Shown: piece after piece, positions 38,279-49,392 of the stretch
Layout of the letters: every line of letters begins with the position of its first letter
How positions within the stretch are numbered: position 1 is the stretch's first letter
Assembly: GCF_002838835.1 (NCBI RefSeq)
Contig: NZ_NHPP01000006.1
Coordinates: 186,001 to 250,000 of the forward strand
DNA length: 64,000 bases
Source: Siphonobacter sp. SORGH_AS_0500
Lineage (GTDB): Bacteria > Bacteroidota > Bacteroidia > Cytophagales > Spirosomataceae
Direction: 5' to 3'
The notes under the pieces: model-generated
The model's input: the letters and a program-made list of their open reading frames with translations, nothing else
Told to the model about the DNA's origin: nothing
Databases searched by the model: none
Program-made: the position numbers and the translations under genes

Positions 38279-38302
38279 TAGAGTAAAATCTATAAACGTA
38301 GA
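38269..38302 (+). promoter_or_regulatory. Two BlaI/MecI-type operator dyads
   Basis: tctacatttgtaga (38269-38282) and tctataaacgtaga (38289-38302), both with TCTA...TAGA symmetry and centres 20 bp apart, about two helical turns. The first covers the promoter -7 element, the second the leader up to 4 bp before the ATG. Fits autorepression by a BlaI dimer pair. Confidence 0.75.
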
Positions 38303-38306
38303 ATAA

Positions 38307-38678
38307 ATGCAGTTGACGAAAGCCGAAGAACAGCTCATGGAACTGATCTGGAAACAGGAAAAAGTATTCATGAAAGACCTGCTGGAATTATATCCCGAAC
38401 CCAAGCCTGCCGTTACTACCGTTGCTACTTTATTGAAACGAATGCAGGAAAAAGGATTTGTGGATTATACCGTATACGGAAATTCCCGCCAGTATTATTC
38501 TCTGGTCAATAAGAATGACTATTTCGCTAAACAGGTAAAGGGAATCATCAAAAGTTACTTTGAGAATTCAGCGTTAAAGTTTGCTTCCTTTTTCACGGAA
38601 TCATCCGATTTATCGGTAGATGAATTAGAAGATTTAAAGAAAATAGTTGATGAAGAAATTACTAAAAAGAAAAAGTAA
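38307..38678 (+). CDS. BlaI/MecI/CopY-family repressor
   Basis: 123 residues, normal length. Winged helix TKAEEQLMELIWKQEKVFMK, then PAVTTVATLLKRMQEKGFVD (recognition helix and wing) and a C-terminal dimerisation region that holds the protease cleavage site in the family. Represses its own operon through the dyads at 38269-38302. The stop overlaps the start of the M56 peptidase gene. Confidence 0.92.
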   Translation: MQLTKAEEQLMELIWKQEKVFMKDLLELYPEPKPAVTTVATLLKRMQEKGFVDYTVYGNSRQYYSLVNKNDYFAKQVKGIIKSYFENSALKFASFFTESSDLSVDELEDLKKIVDEEITKKKK

Positions 38679-40078
38679 TGGAATACCTCCTCAAATCTAT
38701 TTTATGTTCATTCATCTTTCTGGTGGTCTATCAGGTATTGCTGGAAAGAGAAAAAATGTTCGTATTTAATCGGTTTTACTTACTGCTAAGTCTGGCTGGT
38801 TCACTGCTGATTCCCTTCATAACCTTCCAGTTACCTGAAGCAGTAATTCCTTCTGCATCAGAAGATTTGGGTGGAGTGACATATTATGCAGACCTGAATC
38901 AAACGAATGTTTCAGTCGATTCAGGTTTTGAAATAGATTGGCGAATAGGATACGGAATCGTTACAGTGGTATTACTCGCTCGATTTATGAAAAGCCTGCT
39001 AACGATTGGTTCTGTAACCAATACGAACGTAATAGTTCAGGATTCAATAAGGATTGTTTTACTACCAAAAGAGACGTTACCTTACAGCTTTTTGAATTAC
39101 ATTTTTGTTAATAAAAAGGCTTACCATAACCATACAATCGAACCTGAAATATGGCGACATGAATTCGCACACGTTCGACAAAAACATACACTGGATATTT
39201 TATTTATAGAGCTTATACTGGTATTCTGGTGGTTCAATCCCTGCGTTTACTTGTATCGGAAAAATATAAAAATGAATCACGAGTTTCTGGCGGATGAGGC
39301 GGTTTTAGTGGCGTATCCCGAAGTGAAAAATTATCAGCGTTTATTATTAAGTAAAGTCAGTCAACGTGTATCGTTTACCAGTGCTTTTAATTATGCAATC
39401 ACTAAAAAAAGACTACAGATGATGACCAGAATGACCTCCCGCTTTCGCACGTTTGTGATACAACTGAGTGTGCTTCCAGTGTTTGGAATCGCCATTGCTT
39501 TGTTTAGTTCCGTCGAATACGCTGAAGCTCAGACCGCTCCAACGATGGTACGGCCGGATACTGATGGCGTTACTAAATCTCAGAATCCCGCCAGTAAGGA
39601 AGGAGCATCGGATGAGTTACTGAAAGAATACCAGTCGATTATAGATCGATGTTTCGTCAAGAAAACGAACCGTTTCTTTGCTAAGCATCTGACAAAATCA
39701 GAGGAAGAGAGGTTAGTAACTATTTTTAGTCAAATGAGTCAGCAACAACGGGATAAGCAAGACATCATTGTGATGAAGTTACCTCCACAAAAGAAAGAAT
39801 CACCTACTCAAAAGGAGCTGGATATCTGGAAAAACCCCAAAACCAGTGGAGTCTGGATTGATGGAAAACGAGTACCTAATGAGGTATTGAATAAGTACAA
39901 ACCAGAAGATTTTTCTTATGCTATGGCCAGTAAATTATCTGGAAAGGCTAAAAACCCTAACTATAGCTATCAGATTGATTTAATGACGAATGCCTGCTTT
40001 GACAAGTACGTAAAGGAAAGTAAAGCTCATCCCTTATACATGGTCCGGGATAAAGCCTGGGGAAAGCCAAGCAAGTAA
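38678..40078 (+). CDS. BlaR1-like M56-family membrane metallopeptidase
   Basis: 466 residues. N-terminal TM helices, then an M56 domain with zinc motif WRHEFAHVRQKH (near 161-170) and the downstream MNHEFLADEAVL, then a TM helix (about 265-283, IQLSVLPVFGIAIALFSSV) and a periplasmic C-terminal region of about 180 residues with no penicillin-binding motif that I can see. Expected to sense an external signal and cleave the BlaI repressor. The start overlaps the blaI stop by one base (A of ATG), so translation is coupled. No beta-lactamase gene is near; the regulated target is unknown. Confidence 0.85.
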   Translation: MEYLLKSILCSFIFLVVYQVLLEREKMFVFNRFYLLLSLAGSLLIPFITFQLPEAVIPSASEDLGGVTYYADLNQTNVSVDSGFEIDWRIGYGIVTVVLLARFMKSLLTIGSVTNTNVIVQDSIRIVLLPKETLPYSFLNYIFVNKKAYHNHTIEPEIWRHEFAHVRQKHTLDILFIELILVFWWFNPCVYLYRKNIKMNHEFLADEAVLVAYPEVKNYQRLLLSKVSQRVSFTSAFNYAITKKRLQMMTRMTSRFRTFVIQLSVLPVFGIAIALFSSVEYAEAQTAPTMVRPDTDGVTKSQNPASKEGASDELLKEYQSIIDRCFVKKTNRFFAKHLTKSEEERLVTIFSQMSQQQRDKQDIIVMKLPPQKKESPTQKELDIWKNPKTSGVWIDGKRVPNEVLNKYKPEDFSYAMASKLSGKAKNPNYSYQIDLMTNACFDKYVKESKAHPLYMVRDKAWGKPSK

Positions 40079-40084
40079 ATTTAT

Positions 40085-40124
40085 TCCCTGCCGTAACGGA
40101 TGAATCTAACAGCTACGGCAGGGA
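40085..40124. terminator. Hairpin between convergent genes
   Basis: 11-bp stem tccctgccgta (40085-40095) with tacggcaggga (40114-40124). T-tract weak on both sides. Confidence 0.5.
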
Positions 40125-40132
40125 GAGCGTAT

Positions 40133-40969
40133 TTAAGCTACCGGATTAATCAACGTGCCAATGCCATCAATCTGAATATGAATTTCATCGCCGGATTGTA
40201 AAGTGAAATCATCGGGAGGAACGATGCCCGTACCCGTCATCAGGTAACAGCCATAGGCAAAGGAGCACTCGCGGAACAGAAAGGAAACGAGCTCCGTGTG
40301 CTGGCGTTTCATCTGACTAATAGCAATCTGCTGATCAAAAACCGGAGAATCATTTCGTAGAATAGTCAGACGAATAGCTGTGCCGGGATCAATAGGAGCG
40401 GAGGGCACGTACAAACAGGGACCAATGGCTGCACTGCCGTCGTAAGACTTGGCTTGGGGAAGATAGAGCGGATTTTCGCCTTCAATATCCCGTGAACTCA
40501 TGTCATTGCCGCAGGTATACCCTACAATTTTTCCCGAAGAGGTAATGAATAACGTTAACTCGGGTTCAGGAACGTTCCACTGCGAATCTTTTCGAATGCG
40601 AACCTGACCCAGCGGATTCGCCACGCGTTCGGGAGTGGCCTTGAAGAAAATTTCAGGACGTTCGGCGTCGTAGACCCGATCATAAAAACTGCCTCCACCT
40701 GCATCCTGCGATTCTTCCATACGGGCATCACGACTGCGGAGATACGTAACTCCCGCCGCCCAAATTTCCTGCCGTCCCAGCGGAGCTAGTACATCAGTAG
40801 TGAGCCAGAGTTTATATTCATCGGAAGCCGTGAGGGTTTGAGTATAGGAAGTCAGCGTTTCGTGCAGGTTATCCTGATTAATTAGCGTATCCCAATCAAG
40901 ATCGGAGAGGAAATAAAACTGATTTTCGGCTTCAAGAACGATGCCCAGACGGGTTTTGTAGAGCTTCAT
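40133..40969 (-). CDS. Fumarylacetoacetate hydrolase (FAH) family protein
   Basis: 278 residues. FAH fold: [16 protein letters not shown], metal-binding Glu/Asp in [10 protein letters not shown] and [15 protein letters not shown], then [15 protein letters not shown] enzymes hydrolyse or decarboxylate 2,4-diketo acids; some act on 2,4-diketo-3-deoxy-sugar acids from L-fuconate or L-rhamnonate. The window has a phosphorylative rhamnose route, so a role in sugar-acid breakdown is only a guess. Monocistronic. Confidence 0.85.
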   Translation of the reverse strand: MKLYKTRLGIVLEAENQFYFLSDLDWDTLINQDNLHETLTSYTQTLTASDEYKLWLTTDVLAPLGRQEIWAAGVTYLRSRDARMEESQDAGGGSFYDRVYDAERPEIFFKATPERVANPLGQVRIRKDSQWNVPEPELTLFITSSGKIVGYTCGNDMSSRDIEGENPLYLPQAKSYDGSAAIGPCLYVPSAPIDPGTAIRLTILRNDSPVFDQQIAISQMKRQHTELVSFLFRECSFAYGCYLMTGTGIVPPDDFTLQSGDEIHIQIDGIGTLINPVA

Positions 40970-41064
40970 AAGGTTTAGAGAATGCTTAACGGATGGTTAA
41001 GTATAAAAGAGACGAGTTTGATTGACTTACCCTGAATCTAAGGATATTCGAAGTAATCGTAAAA

Positions 41065-41099
41065 AAACACCCCGACTGTTGCTGGCAATCGGGGTGTTT
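41065..41099 (-). terminator. Rho-independent terminator
   Basis: 11-bp stem aaacaccccga (41065-41075) with tcggggtgttt (41089-41099), followed on the minus strand by a run of T. Ends the Bax-inhibitor-1 transcript. Confidence 0.8.
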
Positions 41100-41103
41100 G
41101 GAG

Positions 41104-41817
41104 TTATTTACGATTAAGCTTGGCGAGGAGTTTCAAAATTTCGAGATACAACCAGACAATCGTTACGAGTAAACCGAAGGCCGAATACCATTCCATGTAC
41201 TTGGGAGCCTGCTGTGCTACACCTGCTTCAATAAGGTGAAAGTCAACCAGCAAATTCATCGCAGCGATTCCTACCACTACCAGCGAAAAAATAATACCAA
41301 TCCAGCCAGCTTCGTGAATGTAAGGTACCATGATACCAAAGAAGCTCAGAGCAAAGGTTAGTAAGTAAAGCAAAGCTACGGCTCCGGTTGCCACGAGTAC
41401 TCCCTGCATGAATCCCTGCGTTACTCGAATAAGGCCTGTATAATAAACTACTAACATCAGGGCTAATACGCCAAAGGTTAATACCGCAGCCATAAAAGCC
41501 AAACCGGCAAACTGGCTGGAAATGCCACCCACAAATGCACCCTCCAGAACAGCATATACGGGAGCCAATGTGGGAGCCAGTGTAGGTTTGAACGCCAGAA
41601 TCAGGGCAATGATTAAGCCGCCAATGGCCCCTACGGGTAACATGAGCATACTCCAGGGCTGTCCCTGAATGGCCGCGTAAAAGGTTACTGCTGCTACACT
41701 GATGGTAACCGTCAGTAAGAGAGCAATTTTGTTTAAGGTACCCTGCAAAGTCATGACGTCATCCGACGCAAGGGTAATTTTGTTAAAGGTTTTTTCTGAA
41801 AAAAGCGGGTTTGCCAT
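41104..41817 (-). CDS. Bax inhibitor-1/YccA-family membrane protein
   Basis: 237 residues with seven TM helices. Shows the family features EGAFVGGISSQF (between helices 3 and 4) and the C-terminal EWYSAFGLLVTIVWLYLEIL. Members are pH-dependent calcium leak channels or FtsH modulators in the inner membrane. Cytosolic N-terminus starts MANPLFSEKTF. Single gene with its own terminator. Confidence 0.9.
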   Translation of the reverse strand: MANPLFSEKTFNKITLASDDVMTLQGTLNKIALLLTVTISVAAVTFYAAIQGQPWSMLMLPVGAIGGLIIALILAFKPTLAPTLAPVYAVLEGAFVGGISSQFAGLAFMAAVLTFGVLALMLVVYYTGLIRVTQGFMQGVLVATGAVALLYLLTFALSFFGIMVPYIHEAGWIGIIFSLVVVGIAAMNLLVDFHLIEAGVAQQAPKYMEWYSAFGLLVTIVWLYLEILKLLAKLNRK

Positions 41818-41929
41818 AGCAATAAGGGAAAAGTTAAAGATTACGCTGCCAAGAAAAGGGGATTTTATGGGAATTCAAACCCGACAGTGAGTAAAGGAAA
41901 ATAAGCGTTAAAAGCGGAACCTAGATGAG

Positions 41930-41958
41930 TTGACTTAATAAATGAATAAGTATATTTG
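41930..41958 (+). promoter_or_regulatory. Bacteroidota-type promoter for the YcxB-like gene
   Basis: TTG (41930-41932), 18 nt, TATATTTG (41951-41958). Predicted start near 41965, 31 nt before the ATG at 41996. Spacing slightly short. Confidence 0.5.
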
Positions 41959-41995
41959 AAGTCTACTCTATTCAAATCTACCATTGATTTTTACT

Positions 41996-42445
41996 ATGAT
42001 TGAAGTTCGTACCCGAGTTGAATTTATGGCTTATCTGAAGTTAATGTATGAGTTAACGTATCGAAAAAAAGTCAATATATTTTTGGGAATCGTAGGTGTT
42101 TTGCTCATTACTATAGCGGTTATAAAACCGGCTCCTTTCAATTTTGAATTCTTTCTGGGATGTTTTTTCATCCTTTTTATTCCTTTGTTAACTTTTTGGG
42201 GTTCTCGAAAGTCTTTTCAGGTTAGCCCAATATTGAACAGTGAAGTGATTTACACCTTTTTTCCTGATCGAATAAAGATATCAATTGGTGAAATGAAGTC
42301 GGAGTTACTAAAGAAAGAGTTAAGTAATATAGAGGAAACGAAAGACTTTTTTCTACTTCAGCTCAATAAAGCTAATCTTTACCCCATTCCTAAAAAAGAT
42401 ATATCTGAGCAAGAAAGGGAAAAAATCAGACATCTACTTTTCTAA
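41996..42445 (+). CDS. YcxB-like membrane protein
   Basis: 149 residues from ATG 41996 (an upstream TTG at 41984 is less likely). Two adjacent TM helices (IFLGIVGVLLITIAVI and FFLGCFFILFIPLLTFW) and a C-terminal cytosolic part with IYTFFPDRIKISIG and NLYPIPKKDISEQER, the usual YcxB layout. Function unknown in the family. Confidence 0.7.
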   Translation: MIEVRTRVEFMAYLKLMYELTYRKKVNIFLGIVGVLLITIAVIKPAPFNFEFFLGCFFILFIPLLTFWGSRKSFQVSPILNSEVIYTFFPDRIKISIGEMKSELLKKELSNIEETKDFFLLQLNKANLYPIPKKDISEQEREKIRHLLF

Positions 42446-42489
42446 TAAGAAGGCCCGATTAGAATCTTCTAATCGGGCCTTCTTATTAG
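42442..42489. terminator. Long perfect bidirectional terminator
   Basis: 22-bp perfect stem (42442-42463 with 42468-42489), 4-nt loop, between convergent genes. It overlaps the stop codon of the YcxB-like gene. Contains aggcccgatt/aatcgggcct. Confidence 0.7.
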
Positions 42490-42512
42490 AAAATGAAGAG
42501 CTTAACTATGAA

Positions 42513-43622
42513 TTATCGCACATTTTTCTTCCGATTTCGCTCGAAATCTTCGAAGATGAATTCCCCTAAACCCTTTAGACTGGAGTAATACGCCCGACCA
42601 TTATTGGTTTCCGTAAATTTGCGAACAAAATCCTGTAAATACGGATCGCGGGCAATCATAAAGGTGGTAATCGGAATTTTAATTCGACGACATTGGGCCG
42701 CTAACGTCAGCGTTTTATTCAGAATTTTACGATCCAGTCCGAAGCTGTTTTTATAATACCGAATGCCTTCTTTCAAACAGGTAGGTTTTCCATCGGTAAT
42801 CATAAAAATCTGTTTGTTTTTGTTCTTCCGACGGCGTAATAAATCCATCGCCAATTCCAGCCCCGCCACGGTGTTGGTATGATAAGGCCCCACTTCCAGG
42901 TAAGGCAAATCCTTGACCTGAATCTGCCAGGCATCGTTCCCAAACACGATAATATCGAGCGTGTCTTTCGGGTACTTCGTCATGATTAACTCCGACAAAG
43001 CCATCGCCACCTTTTTAGCAGGAGTAATGCGGTCTTCACCGTAGAGAATCATCGAGTGACTAATGTCGATCATTAATACGGTACTAGTTTGGGCCTTGAA
43101 TTCCGTATCGACAATTTCCAGGTCGTTTTCGGTCATCATGAACTCACCGATTCCGTTGTTAATCTGGGCATTACGAATGGATTCCGTCATGGCAATGGAT
43201 TCCAGTGAATCCCCAAACTGGAATGAACGGCGATCTGACGTGGCTTCATCACCCTGACCCGCCTGCGATGTACGGTGATTACCACCCGAACGGGATTTTT
43301 TCAGTTTCCCGAAAATCTCATCTAATGATTGCTTGCGAATGGATTGCTCGCCTTTCGAGGTTAATCCGACTTCGCCTTCGGCGTTTTCTTCGGTGATGTA
43401 CCCCTTCTTTTTCAGGTCTTCAAAGAAATCACCGATGCCGTAATTTTCGTCGGTGAGTTTGTATTGTTTATCCAGTTGCGTCAGCCAAGACATCGCCTGA
43501 GCCACGTCGCCACTGGTCATGGTTAGCAATTGATTGAAAATATTGAGCAGCTGGTCAAACTTGGCCTGCTGGGAATCCTGTTGAATATCAGGTACAAAAT
43601 CAGAAAAACGATGGCCGAGCAT
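42513..43622 (-). CDS. VWA-domain protein, likely partner of the AAA+ ATPase
   Basis: 369 residues. A helical N-terminal part (1-170) precedes a VWA domain with a full MIDAS: DISHS near residue 187, Thr in YHTNTVAGLELA and Asp in IFMITDGKPTC. Such proteins bind metal-dependently to a target and work with MoxR/chelatase-type ATPases; the candidate ATPase is at 36076-37617 on the same strand. Intact and monocistronic. Confidence 0.85.
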   Translation of the reverse strand: MLGHRFSDFVPDIQQDSQQAKFDQLLNIFNQLLTMTSGDVAQAMSWLTQLDKQYKLTDENYGIGDFFEDLKKKGYITEENAEGEVGLTSKGEQSIRKQSLDEIFGKLKKSRSGGNHRTSQAGQGDEATSDRRSFQFGDSLESIAMTESIRNAQINNGIGEFMMTENDLEIVDTEFKAQTSTVLMIDISHSMILYGEDRITPAKKVAMALSELIMTKYPKDTLDIIVFGNDAWQIQVKDLPYLEVGPYHTNTVAGLELAMDLLRRRKNKNKQIFMITDGKPTCLKEGIRYYKNSFGLDRKILNKTLTLAAQCRRIKIPITTFMIARDPYLQDFVRKFTETNNGRAYYSSLKGLGEFIFEDFERNRKKNVR

Positions 43623-43899
43623 AAACGTTGATCAGGTTAAGCTTGTGGTTGGAAAAGAGCCCTTGCGATAGTTACCAGAGAACAGGAGGCAGTAAGCTAC
43701 GGTTCCCTTACTAAAATTAACCCCATTTTTATGGATTGAGTTTATCGGGAGCCAAAAACTTAAACGAGCCTTCCCGCGTAAAAGCGTATCTTTGCCAAAG
43801 TAAAGCCGATCGGGCAGCGTCCAGATTGGACTATAATTATTACTTGGATACCTTTTTAGCATACAGCTATTCTAAAGAAAACGGGTTAAATGCTTCATT

Positions 43900-45132
43900 A
43901 TGAGCGTTCCTAAAGTACAACAAACAGGTTTTGAGGCTTTGGCCCAGCAGACGCTTTTGTATCCGCAAGAGCAATTGGCCCCTCTCAAGACCCAAGAGCA
44001 TACACTACAAATAGGGTTACCTAAAGAAATTTCCTTTCTGGATCACCGGATTACTTTAGTTCCTGAGGCGGTTTCCTTACTGGTTCGTAATGGTCATCAT
44101 GTGATCGTGGAGAGCGGAGCGGGCGATGGTGCCCAGTTCAGTGATCACGATTACCAGGAGGCTGGTGCCCGTATCGTGTATTCGCCCGAGGAAGCTTACG
44201 CGGCGGATGTCATTCTGAAGGTAGAACCCGTTACCGAAGCGGAATATAAATACCTGAAAGCGGGAAGTACCCTGATTTCGGCCCTGACCTTACCCAATCG
44301 TACGCAGGAATATTTTGCGGCTTTGAATGAGAAAAAAGTAACGGCCATCGCGTTTGAATACATTGAAGATAAGTCGGGAGCAAAGCCTATCATTCGTACC
44401 ATGAGCGAAATTGCGGGGAGTACGGTGATGATGGTGGCGGCCGAATACCTCAGCGGCGTTCATTCGGGAAAAGGAATTATTCTGGGCGGTATTACGGGTG
44501 TCCCCCCAACGAAGGTAGTGATTCTGGGAGCGGGGACAGTAGCTGAATACGCTACTCGAATGGCAATCGGATTAGGGGCTCAGGTTCAGGTATTTGATAA
44601 AGATACCTACCGCTTGCAGCGATTACGATATGCCGTGGGTCAGCCGATTTATACGAGTATTATTCATTCGGATATTCTGTCAGATGCTATTCAGCGAGCG
44701 GACGTCGTGATCGGAGCGATTCGGAGCGAAGAAGGCCGTAGCCCGATGGTGGTAACCGAAGAAATGGTTGCCCGGATGCGACCAAATTCTGTCGTTATTG
44801 ATGTATCGATTGATCAGGGCGGTAATTTTGAGACGTCAGAAATGACCAGTCATAAAAATCCGACGTATAAGAAACACGGGGTCATTCATTACTGTGTGCC
44901 GAATATTCCCAGTCGCGTAGCCCGCACGGCGAGTATGGCTCTGAGTAATGTATTTCTGCCTTTTCTGCTAAAGACCGGAACACTAGGTGGCATCGAAGAA
45001 ATGATGTTTGCTAACAAATGGTTTATGCGGGGCGTATACGTACATAATGGATCGGTAACCAACGCCCACATCGCAAGACTTTTTAATTTAAGATACAAAG
45101 ACCTAGGGCTACTACTAGCCGCGAGAAGATAA
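43900..45132 (+). CDS. ald: Alanine dehydrogenase
   Basis: 410 residues. Landmarks: GLPKEISFLDHRITLVPEAV with the substrate Lys/Arg, ILKVEPV, the Rossmann motif VVILGAGTVAEYATRMAIG near 210, RPNSVVIDVSIDQGGNFE, and YCVPNIPSRVARTAS. Reversible NAD-dependent conversion of L-alanine to pyruvate and ammonia. The family in Bacteroidota is about 400 residues, with an N-terminal extension as here. Single gene. Confidence 0.9.
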   Translation: MSVPKVQQTGFEALAQQTLLYPQEQLAPLKTQEHTLQIGLPKEISFLDHRITLVPEAVSLLVRNGHHVIVESGAGDGAQFSDHDYQEAGARIVYSPEEAYAADVILKVEPVTEAEYKYLKAGSTLISALTLPNRTQEYFAALNEKKVTAIAFEYIEDKSGAKPIIRTMSEIAGSTVMMVAAEYLSGVHSGKGIILGGITGVPPTKVVILGAGTVAEYATRMAIGLGAQVQVFDKDTYRLQRLRYAVGQPIYTSIIHSDILSDAIQRADVVIGAIRSEEGRSPMVVTEEMVARMRPNSVVIDVSIDQGGNFETSEMTSHKNPTYKKHGVIHYCVPNIPSRVARTASMALSNVFLPFLLKTGTLGGIEEMMFANKWFMRGVYVHNGSVTNAHIARLFNLRYKDLGLLLAARR

Positions 45133-45134
45133 GT

Positions 45135-45298
45135 TTAGTTTTCAGTTGTCTGTTTACGGTTTTCAGTTATTTGATCATGCAGCAACGAAAACTTCACTAA
45201 TGAAATTAAAAATAGGGCAAGTTTTTAGCGATTGGAAAGTGTTATTCTCTAGAGGTGAGCATTAACTGAAAACTGAAAACAAGCCACTGAAAACGGAG
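45135..45298. repeat. Imperfect inverted repeat (ttttcagtt word)
   Basis: agttttcagttgtctg and cggttttcagtta (45137-45170) recur inverted as taactgaaaactgaaaac and ccactgaaaac (45263-45294). Confidence 0.5.
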
Positions 45299-45302
45299 TA
45301 AA

Positions 45303-45704
45303 ATGATCGACGAACCCGAAGCATTATCGAATGCCCCTAACTCGCCTGAGTTGAGCGGGAAATACCTGGGAAGTATCACCGCTGATTTCGTGAAAGTTTC
45401 TGAATTCATTCAGGAAGCCGCCCACCAGATTCGTCAGCGGGGCTTTTCAAATTACCCCATTTTTGTAGCCTGTCAACAAACGCAACCCATTGGCTCGGCT
45501 TTGATTGGTCGTGGCGAAATGAATGGGAACGAATGGTATTATTATGCCACGTTTCTGGAAGAGTTCTTACAGCGTGAAATCATTGGCGAAGACGGAGAAG
45601 AGCTTTTCAAGGAGAATTACAAAGACCCCGCCGAATTCGCTTGTCTTTTCATCATCGACCAAGAATTTACCAAGTTTATCTTCATTCCTTATCCTGAAGA
45701 TTAA
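45303..45704 (+). CDS. Conserved hypothetical protein
   Basis: 133 residues, no signal peptide or TM segment, acidic. The regions FSNYPIFVACQQTQPIGSAL, WYYYATFLEEFLQREII and KDPAEFACLFIIDQEFTKFI look like a compact soluble alpha/beta protein. I do not recognise a named family. ATG directly after the inverted repeat; downstream another repeat. Confidence 0.7.
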   Translation: MIDEPEALSNAPNSPELSGKYLGSITADFVKVSEFIQEAAHQIRQRGFSNYPIFVACQQTQPIGSALIGRGEMNGNEWYYYATFLEEFLQREIIGEDGEELFKENYKDPAEFACLFIIDQEFTKFIFIPYPED

Positions 45705-45712
45705 TACTATCG

Positions 45713-45835
45713 TTTGAGGTTTGATGGGTTTGAGCAAAAAGTTTGAGGTTTGAAAAGATGGTCTAGGATTAGTATACATTCGTTCAAACCTTTCAACAAA
45801 ACCAAACCGCATCAAACCTCATCAAACTACTTTCC
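45713..45835. repeat. Imperfect inverted repeat (gtttgagg word)
   Basis: gtttgaggtttgatgggtt (45712-45730) recurs inverted as aaacctcatcaaac (45814-45827) with further related words between. It separates convergent genes and may act as a terminator substitute. Confidence 0.5.
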
Positions 45836-46969
45836 TAAACTCGCTTCCAGGGCTTCCGTTAAGGCTTCCAGATCCTGCGGTTCGTTATAGACGTGGACTG
45901 CAATTCTCAGGATTGTTCCCCGGGTTGAAATGAATACCTTTCGCTGACTTAATTCCTGCTTCAATCGTTCGTGATTCAGGGCGTTGTGACGGAGACCAAA
46001 CAAATGCGAAGCTCGTTGAGACTCCTCGGCGAGTTGAAAACCAAGTTCCTGCCAGCGTTCTACAAAAGGATTAACCAGGGTACGGGAGTAATGCTGTACA
46101 GCTTGAGGAGTCCAGTCCAGAAGTTGCTGTAACGCGACTTTCTGCATAGGAATCTGAATGAAGTTACTCTGTTCGCCCATGGAATACCGGCTTGCTCCCG
46201 GACGAAATTCCTGCGTATAACTCATCAGCGACCGGAAATTATCGCTGCCTTTGCGATTAATCCAACTCTGTTCGATGGAACGTCCTTCATCAAAGGCCGG
46301 GCCGTAATAGGCCAGCCCCATTCCATAGGTGCCCAGCAGCCATTTATAACCCGCCACAATCACGGCATCTGCCTGAATCTCACCTAAATCAAAAGGTATG
46401 GCCCCAACGGCCTGTGTGCCATCGATCACTAGAAGCGTGCCCGTTTCCCGGCAACGCTGAGCAATGTTTTTCAGATCAAATAACAGGCCATCCGACCAGT
46501 GTAACGGAGCTAATAATACCAAAGCAGTACGTTCGGATATGCCCTTCAGAATCGCTTCGTTCCAGCTAGGACCATCTTCGGTTCGATCAATGGTAATCAG
46601 TTCCAGTTGCTGCGTTTCGCAAACTTCCTCCCATGCGTATACATCGGAGGGGAATTCCCCTTCCACAAGCAGGATATGCTGACCCGGCTGGGCTTTCAGG
46701 TTCTTGGCTACGTTCGCCATTCCGTAGGAGACGGAAGGGATAATGGCAATGCGTTCCATAGGGGCCTGGATGAGTTGCCCAAAGAGCCTTCGAACGGTTT
46801 CTACATCCGTGAAATAATCATCCTGAACAATGGATTGGGGCTGCGATTTTCGGAGCAAGCCTTTAATGCCCGCTTCTTCTACACTTTTCAACAAGGGCGA
46901 CATGGAGGCTCCATTCAGGTAATGAACGGAGTCGTCCAGTGAGAACAAATGCTTCTGACTGGTGAACAT
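45827..46969 (-). CDS. PLP-dependent class V aminotransferase (cysteine desulfurase-like)
   Basis: 380 residues from ATG 46969; the frame is open to 47284, but the extension has no recognisable fold and an internal start near YLNGASMSPL fits the family. Landmarks: LNGASMSP (start of fold), IPSVSYGMANVAKN, LVIDGTQAVGAIPFD and the PLP lysine in VAGYKWLLGTYG. Class V enzymes act on cysteine, serine or related amino acids; the substrate is unknown. Divergent from gyrB. Confidence 0.85.
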   Translation of the reverse strand: MFTSQKHLFSLDDSVHYLNGASMSPLLKSVEEAGIKGLLRKSQPQSIVQDDYFTDVETVRRLFGQLIQAPMERIAIIPSVSYGMANVAKNLKAQPGQHILLVEGEFPSDVYAWEEVCETQQLELITIDRTEDGPSWNEAILKGISERTALVLLAPLHWSDGLLFDLKNIAQRCRETGTLLVIDGTQAVGAIPFDLGEIQADAVIVAGYKWLLGTYGMGLAYYGPAFDEGRSIEQSWINRKGSDNFRSLMSYTQEFRPGASRYSMGEQSNFIQIPMQKVALQQLLDWTPQAVQHYSRTLVNPFVERWQELGFQLAEESQRASHLFGLRHNALNHERLKQELSQRKVFISTRGTILRIAVHVYNEPQDLEALTEALEASLGK

Positions 46970-47328
46970 CGGCAAAAGGGGAATTATTAAAGGTTTTTTA
47001 TGGTTGATTAATAAGGAGTTACCGGGCGTTAGATCTCCCCAAAACAGGCTGTCTTCGCTTGGCGTTTCGAAAGACATTCGAAAGACAGCAGAAATATAAT
47101 TGAACACGATTTTCAGGTTTTCTACGTTATCCGTACCGGGTAATCCGTAATAAACTGGGCGAAAGGTACATGAATTTCGAGTTTCAGTTCTGGTCTTTTC
47201 AAATTCACCTAAAAGTCTTTGTTTTTTTGTGATTTTCTTTGAAAAAAAGGCCATTTTCTGGCTAAAAAATTGTATTTTTACCAAGTTTATTTCGAATGGA
47301 GGGGCGATTATAATAGTTTGCCTAATAG

Positions 47329-49326
<1,998 letters not shown>

Positions 49327-49350
49327 TCCATAAACGGATGATTCATAAGG

Positions 49351-49384
49351 GTGGTGGGTGATGAAAACATCCACCACTTTTTTT
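49351..49384 (+). terminator. gyrB terminator
   Basis: gtggtgg (49351-49357) with ccaccac (49371-49377), then seven T. Confidence 0.7.
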
Positions 49385-49392
49385 ATTCTTTT

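Larger units (their letters stand above)
37618..38306. other. Repeat-rich intergenic region 5' of blaI
   Basis: 689 bp. Contains a composite symmetric repeat (37754-38103) and, at its right end, the blaI promoter and two operator dyads (38249-38302). No gene is supported. Confidence 0.7.

Noticed and set aside
40133..40969. FAH-family gene as a step of an oxidative rhamnose pathway
   Set aside because: No rhamnose dehydrogenase, lactonase or rhamnonate dehydratase is present; the visible rhamnose route is phosphorylative.
43632..43862. 76-codon minus-strand frame upstream of ald
   Set aside because: No family resemblance, no promoter, and it lies in the ald leader region.
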